From Flexistipes sp041694215 (GTDB lineage Bacteria > Chrysiogenota > Deferribacteres > Deferribacterales > Flexistipitaceae), in the NCBI GenBank assembly GCA_041694215.1, contig JASMTO010000091.1:1-8649 (forward strand): DNA of 8,649 nt, read 5' to 3'. This document shows, in pieces, positions 5,464 through 8,649 of the stretch. Positions within the stretch are counted from its first letter, which is position 1. Every line of letters begins with the position of its first letter. The notes below the pieces were generated by a model. It was not told the origin of the DNA and ran no database searches. It saw only the letters and a program-made list of their open reading frames with translations. The position numbers and the translations under genes were made by a program.

Positions 5464-5581
5464 ACTAACTCCTCCACTCCTACACTATTCCAATTTCCAA
5501 TAAGCTATTCAACCAATTCAACTGTTTCAACCTGCTTTACCTCTACCTCACTTCCTCACCATTAAAATTCTTCCACTCTTC
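5464..5581. repeat. G-depleted low-complexity tract with 9-bp periodicity
   Basis: Only about three G residues occur on the plus strand in this roughly 118-nt stretch. Part of it is a degenerate 9-mer tandem: CTATTCAAC (5505-5513), CAATTCAAC (5514-5522), TGTTTCAAC (5523-5531), CTGCTTTAC (5532-5540). It begins with C-rich repeats of the ACTCCTCC/ACTCCTAC kind. It directly abuts the heptamer array, so the two may have expanded as one unstable locus. Confidence 0.5.
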
Positions 5582-5638
5582 AAAAGATTGATAAATCAAC
5601 TTATGTAAGAAATGATATAGCAAATTCAGTATGCTAGT

Positions 5639-6037
5639 TTACTTTTGCGGGCTGATGTATGGTTTAATATCTAGTATAGGGGTATTATTCACCATATCAA
5701 TGTTTTTGACGTGTATTACAGAATCTTCTATCTCTGTTACCTGTAATACTGATACGCCTATGGGATTGGGTCTTACTGGTGAACATATGCTGAAAACACC
5801 CATTTCTCTATTTTTGTGAGGCGGGATTGTTTTTATGTTTTCCTCTTTGAATGAAGGGCTTTTATGAAACACAAAAATAACCATTATCCTATCATCTATT
5901 TTTATATCTTCGATCCCTTTTTTATATTTGTTGAACACTACAATTTTTCCCGTGCTGTTAGAAACACTCCAATGTCTGGGAATATCACGTTCATCTGTGT
6001 AAAAGGTTGCAATTTCTATAAATGAAAAATTCCGCAT
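5639..6037 (-). CDS. trmO: TsaA/TrmO-family tRNA (t6A37-N6) methyltransferase, minimal form
   Basis: Family members use S-adenosylmethionine to methylate N6-threonylcarbamoyladenosine at position 37 of certain tRNAs (m6t6A). The 132 residues correspond to the SAM-binding beta-barrel alone, without the C-terminal extension of the roughly 235-aa E. coli TrmO, like the short archaeal forms. Signature segments are FHKS (57-60), MGVFSICSPVRPNPIGVSV (79-97, family pattern GVFATRSPxRPNPIG) and DIKPYI (123-128). The usual Arg before SP is Cys85. GGGGAG (6051-6046) is 8 nt before the ATG. A -10-like TATACT (6079-6074) lies upstream without a good -35. The gene is divergent from the efflux operon. The family is clear; activity on tRNA is inferred, since several short TsaA homologues are uncharacterised. 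Confidence 0.9.
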   Translation of the reverse strand: MRNFSFIEIATFYTDERDIPRHWSVSNSTGKIVVFNKYKKGIEDIKIDDRIMVIFVFHKSPSFKEENIKTIPPHKNREMGVFSICSPVRPNPIGVSVLQVTEIEDSVIHVKNIDMVNNTPILDIKPYISPQK

Positions 6038-6106
6038 TTAGGCAACTCCCCGCAAAAATTTTTTAATAATGATAGTATAGATTTAAGAGAGTTCATAAAA
6101 ATTTAC

Positions 6107-6136
6107 TTGATTTATATATGCATATTTGTATATTTG
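6107..6136 (+). promoter_or_regulatory. Candidate ArsR-type operator with overlapping promoter-like boxes
   Basis: The perfect 10-bp palindrome ATATGCATAT (6116-6125) overlaps a direct repeat of an 8-mer ending ATATTTG (6121-6128 and 6129-6136). TTGATT (6107-6112) and TATATT (6129-6134), 16 bp apart, could form a second, weaker promoter whose spacer contains the palindrome. ArsR proteins commonly repress their own operon through AT-rich dyads in such positions. The assignment is inferred from position and symmetry only. Confidence 0.3.
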
Positions 6137-6152
6137 AATTGAGTTTTTTGTT

Positions 6153-6181
6153 TTGAAATGATGTTTTTTTATTTATATAAT
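6153..6181 (+). promoter_or_regulatory. Strong sigma70 promoter of the arsR-tolC-adaptor operon
   Basis: TTGAAA (6153-6158, 5/6) and TATAAT (6176-6181, 6/6) are separated by exactly 17 bp. The predicted start is near 6188, giving a leader of about 37 nt before the ATG at 6225, with a G-run (6214-6219) as an atypical ribosome-binding site. It is one of the two best promoter matches in the window. Confidence 0.6.
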
Positions 6182-6224
6182 AAATAATATAGGTAGGTAA
6201 TTAAATTTTGCATGGGGGGTTTAT

Positions 6225-6488
6225 ATGTATGAAGAGTATGCAAATAAGCTAAAAGCAATTGGGCATCCTGTTCGACTCAGGATTGTTATGGGTTTAGCAA
6301 AAAAGGAATGTAATGTAACAAAAATCTGTGATGGGCTGGATCTGCCACAAGCGACTATAAGCAGGCATTTGGCTCTTCTCCGAAATCTTGGTATTGTAGA
6401 AGGTTTACGGAATGGGCATGAAATATGTTACAGTTTGGTGGATGAAAAAATAGCACAAATTGTTGATTTACTTATGGAGGATGAATGA
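6225..6488 (+). CDS. ArsR/SmtB-family transcriptional repressor
   Basis: An 87-residue winged-helix DNA-binding protein. HPVRLRIVMGL (14-24) and the recognition segment LPQATISRHLALLRNLGIV (40-58), followed by the wing LRNGHEICYSL (61-71), are diagnostic. The classical ELCVCDL metal site is absent. Instead Cys29 and Cys35 flank helix 3 (ECNVTKICDG) and Cys68 lies in the wing. A Cys in helix 2/3 together with one elsewhere is the basis of metal or thiol/persulfide sensing in parts of this family, so a soft metal, arsenical or reactive sulfur inducer is plausible but unproven. Its ribosome-binding site is a G-run (6214-6219), 5 nt before the ATG. Its stop overlaps the channel gene by 4 nt (ATGA), so translational coupling and autorepression of the efflux operon are likely. 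Confidence 0.92.
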   Translation: MYEEYANKLKAIGHPVRLRIVMGLAKKECNVTKICDGLDLPQATISRHLALLRNLGIVEGLRNGHEICYSLVDEKIAQIVDLLMEDE

Positions 6489-7795
6489 TGCAGAGTTTCC
6501 TGGCTGCTTGCATGATATTTTTATTCGCGACTGCATCATTTGGATTCCAGCTTAGCTATCAGCAAGGTAAAAAACTTGTTCTGAAAAACAATAATTTGAT
6601 TCAGGCTTATAAAGAAAAGGTCAAATCTTCAGAGTACAGATATTTTCAAGCTAAAGGCGAATATCTTCCTAAAATTAATATTTCGGAAACTTATACCAAT
6701 ACTGACGAACCTGCAACGGCAGCTTTTTCAAAAATGGCTCAGGGTGAATTTGATATGGATTATTTTACTAATGAACTGACAAACCCTGACAGTGTTGAAA
6801 ATTACGAGACAAAAGTTGAGGTACTTCAACCGGTTTTTATGAAAGGTAAAATATATTTTGGAATAAGGCAGGCTTCTAAAATGAAAGATATTGCAGAGTT
6901 AACATCGGAGAGAATTCAGCAAGAAATTCTTTATAATTACACAAGTAATTTTTTTGGGATGTCTTTGGCGGAAAAAGCGCTGGATGTGACAATAAAATCA
7001 TATGAAAGAACGAAAAGATATTATCATCTAACAAAGGATTTTTATGAAAACGGTATGGTTGTAAAAAGTGATCTGATGGTTGCCAAAACCCATTTGCTTA
7101 AAAATGAAAGTGCGATAAGTGAAGCTCAGAAACAAGTGGAGGTTGTACAAAGCAGATTACAACAACTACTTGGAATTGATGAAGAAATTGATATTGTCTG
7201 GGAGACACCTGATTTCAACATTGACGAATCATTGGATAATTATCTGAAAACCGCTGTCACAAGCAGGGAAGATTTGCTTGTGTTGGATAAGCAGCTTGAT
7301 ATAGCTGAGATTGAAACGAAAAAATCGAAATTTAATTTACTTCCTGAGGTTTCCCTTTTTGCTAATTACAAATGGAATGACAGTGAATTCATGAATGATG
7401 GTTCTGAAGGGGCAACATTCGGAGCAAAGGTATCATTCAATCTCTTTAACGGTTTTACCGACTATAATAGGATCAGGGAAAACACGAGTGACTATCTGTA
7501 TATGCTTAACATAAAACATGATAAAAAACGTAAGATACGCTCTGAGGTTAAAGATGCGTATTACAGCGTTGAAGCAGCCAGAAAAAAGCTTGAAGCTGCA
7601 AAAAAACAGGTTGAAGCAGCTTATGAAGCTTTATCCATTACTCAGAACAGGTTTAAAGAGGGATTGATTAAAATCACCGAATTGCTTGACAGAGAAGTTG
7701 ATGTCAAACAGGCTGAGCTTAGTTTGTATATAGCGGAATATGAGCTTATAACCAGCAAAGCCAGATTGCTGTTAAATGTAGGTATATTAAGGTAA
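6485..7795 (+). CDS. TolC-family outer-membrane efflux channel
   Basis: Outer-membrane/periplasmic alpha-barrel duct of a tripartite exporter, 436 residues, the family's usual size. A hydrophobic N-terminal segment (about 2-20, MMQSFLAACMIFLF) ending near ATASFG is a likely Sec signal peptide, though it lacks the usual basic n-region. The mature protein shows the two-fold TolC layout: LSYQQGKKLVLKNN at the start, helical coiled-coil segments rich in E/K/A, LQPVFMKGKIYFG in the first half and the equivalent AKVSFNLFNGFTDYNR in the second, and the C-terminal RFKEGLIKITELLDREVD. GGAGG (6476-6480) is 4 nt from ATG 6485 and 7 nt from ATG 6488, so the true start may be the second Met. It overlaps the ArsR gene by 4 nt and precedes the adaptor by 19 nt. 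Confidence 0.92.
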   Translation: MMQSFLAACMIFLFATASFGFQLSYQQGKKLVLKNNNLIQAYKEKVKSSEYRYFQAKGEYLPKINISETYTNTDEPATAAFSKMAQGEFDMDYFTNELTNPDSVENYETKVEVLQPVFMKGKIYFGIRQASKMKDIAELTSERIQQEILYNYTSNFFGMSLAEKALDVTIKSYERTKRYYHLTKDFYENGMVVKSDLMVAKTHLLKNESAISEAQKQVEVVQSRLQQLLGIDEEIDIVWETPDFNIDESLDNYLKTAVTSREDLLVLDKQLDIAEIETKKSKFNLLPEVSLFANYKWNDSEFMNDGSEGATFGAKVSFNLFNGFTDYNRIRENTSDYLYMLNIKHDKKRKIRSEVKDAYYSVEAARKKLEAAKKQVEAAYEALSITQNRFKEGLIKITELLDREVDVKQAELSLYIAEYELITSKARLLLNVGILR

Positions 7796-7814
7796 TAACT
7801 TAGGGGGAAGATAA

Positions 7815-8649
7815 ATGAAAAGCCGGAAGGGTATTTTTTTGATGTTTTTTGCTGCTATTATCATATCCTGTTCTAATGCCGAAGCTGAAAAAGAAACATC
7901 ACTGTATGATAAGCCGGATATGTTCACAGTTGACACAATTGTTGTCTCTAAGGAAGTCAGAGATGCTAAGATTACTTTTTCGGCAACAGTTGCCAGTGAT
8001 AAAACAGTTATTCTGATGCCTAAAATTATGGGGTATATTAAGAGTATGAATGTCGATATTGGTGATTCTTTTCATAAAAGCGATGTGCTTGTCAGTATTA
8101 GTAGCGATGAACTGGATGCCAGGCTAAAAATGGCAGAAAGTGCAGTGAAGGAAGCGCGCATTGGTTTAAGGCAGGCTGAATCCGGCTTGAAAATGGCACA
8201 GATGGAAAAAAGGAAGGCGGAAGCTCAGTTCAATTTGGCTGAAAAAACATACAAACGTTATGAAAGACTCCTTGAAAGTGAAAGTGTAAGCCAGCAGGAG
8301 TATGATCAGGTGGAGGCTGAATATCTATCTGCTAAGGAATCCTATAATATAACCATTGAAAATGTAAAGCTGGCCGAAAAAAAATTAACGCAGGCTGACA
8401 CAAAACTTAAACAAGCAGAGGCCATGCTTTCTGAAGCCCAGTCTTATATTGATTACAAAGAGATAAAAGCGCCTTTTGATGGTGTAGTGCTGCAAAAACT
8501 CTCTGAAGAAGGCGACCTTGCATCACCTAGTGTTGCTATATTGAAAATTGGCACCAATGAAAAGATTGTAAAAGCTGAGATCGGAGAGGATTTGTTTGAT
8601 AATGTTTCTGTAGGTGATAATGTAATGATAAATTATCCCACGGAAAACA
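7815..8649 (+). CDS. RND/HlyD-type periplasmic adaptor lipoprotein (partial, runs off the right edge)
   Basis: Membrane fusion protein linking an inner-membrane pump to the TolC channel; 278 codons are in the window and no stop is reached. A signal peptide ends in the lipobox IISC with Cys19, so it is probably a lipoprotein. Domains in order: first half of the lipoyl/barrel-sandwich domain (about 64-100, MGYIKSMNVDIGD), an alpha-helical hairpin (about 100-210) and the second lipoyl half with EIKAPFDGVV (216-225) followed by EEGDLASP. The start of the beta-barrel follows from about 249. The hairpin tip has the RxxxLxxxxxxS motif (R148, L152, S159) that contacts TolC in this family. A purine-rich AGGGGGAAG (7802-7810) precedes the ATG. 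An RND or other pump gene is expected downstream. The missing C-terminal half should hold the rest of the barrel and the membrane-proximal domain. Confidence 0.93.
   Translation, partial: MKSRKGIFLMFFAAIIISCSNAEAEKETSLYDKPDMFTVDTIVVSKEVRDAKITFSATVASDKTVILMPKIMGYIKSMNVDIGDSFHKSDVLVSISSDELDARLKMAESAVKEARIGLRQAESGLKMAQMEKRKAEAQFNLAEKTYKRYERLLESESVSQQEYDQVEAEYLSAKESYNITIENVKLAEKKLTQADTKLKQAEAMLSEAQSYIDYKEIKAPFDGVVLQKLSEEGDLASPSVAILKIGTNEKIVKAEIGEDLFDNVSVGDNVMINYPTEN

Larger units (their letters stand above)
5294..5638. other. 345-nt intergenic region between trmO-like and cupin genes
   Basis: No gene is supported here. From left to right on the plus strand it contains the cupin Shine-Dalgarno and promoter elements (to about 5381), a seven-unit heptamer array (5415-5463), a strongly G-depleted tract with short tandem periodicities (5464-5581), and the dyad TTGAT-AA-ATCAA (5588-5599) near the 3' end of the tRNA methyltransferase gene. 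Confidence 0.7.

Noticed and set aside
5401..5581. CRISPR array
   Set aside because: The repeats are 7- and 9-bp degenerate tandems without unique spacers or palindromic repeats, and no cas gene is present.
5588..5599. TTGAT-AA-ATCAA, resembling an FNR/CRP site
   Set aside because: FNR half-sites need a 4-bp centre and this has 2. It also lies about 300 bp from the cupin start, at the 3' end of another gene.
6097..6102. -35 box for a trmO-like gene promoter using TATACT at 6079-6074
   Set aside because: The hexamer at the right distance is ATTTTT with almost no match to TTGACA; only the -10 is plausible.

Overview
This AT-rich window comes from a Gram-negative bacterium: it carries a TolC-type outer-membrane channel and a lipoprotein efflux adaptor. 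Shine-Dalgarno sites of the GGAGG type and sigma70-like promoters are easy to read. Base composition and gene content would suit an anaerobic, non-proteobacterial or deltaproteobacterial-like lineage such as Deferribacterota. That is an impression from the genes, not something the sequence proves.

Layout, left to right. (a) 1-205 is a divergent promoter region. The rightward promoter (134-162) drives the first operon. A weaker leftward promoter with a perfect AGGAGG may drive a gene leaving the window on the left, apparently from an AUA codon. (b) 206-3086 is a two-gene operon: a FabF-type beta-ketoacyl synthase with an intact Cys-His-His triad, then an AMP-forming acyl/aryl-CoA ligase. (c) 3087-3543 has no convincing gene. 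It holds a degenerate heptamer repeat, a cluster of inverted repeats including a possible three-way-junction RNA, and a weak promoter. (d) 3559-4440 encodes a ferritin-like/VIT1 fusion (MbfA-type membrane iron exporter). (e) Convergent to it, on the minus strand, a cupin gene and a two-CBS-domain gene form a small operon (5293 to 4458). (f) 5294-5638 is intergenic, with a seven-unit heptamer array and a G-depleted tract. (g) 5639-6037 (minus) encodes a minimal TsaA/TrmO tRNA methyltransferase. (h) 6153-8649 is an efflux operon: a strong promoter, an ArsR-family repressor, a TolC-family channel overlapping it by 4 nt, and the first 278 codons of an RND/HlyD-type adaptor. An inner-membrane pump gene probably lies just beyond the window.

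How the genes work together: the right-hand operon reads as a repressor-controlled tripartite efflux system. The left-hand pair looks like an accessory acyl-chain or polyketide-like step (activation plus condensation) rather than housekeeping fatty acid synthesis. The centre contributes iron handling, an adenylate-sensing CBS protein and a cupin. No complete undescribed system is visible. The most unusual material is in the two intergenic regions, which share the same degenerate heptamer, and in the foldable segment at 3312-3397.
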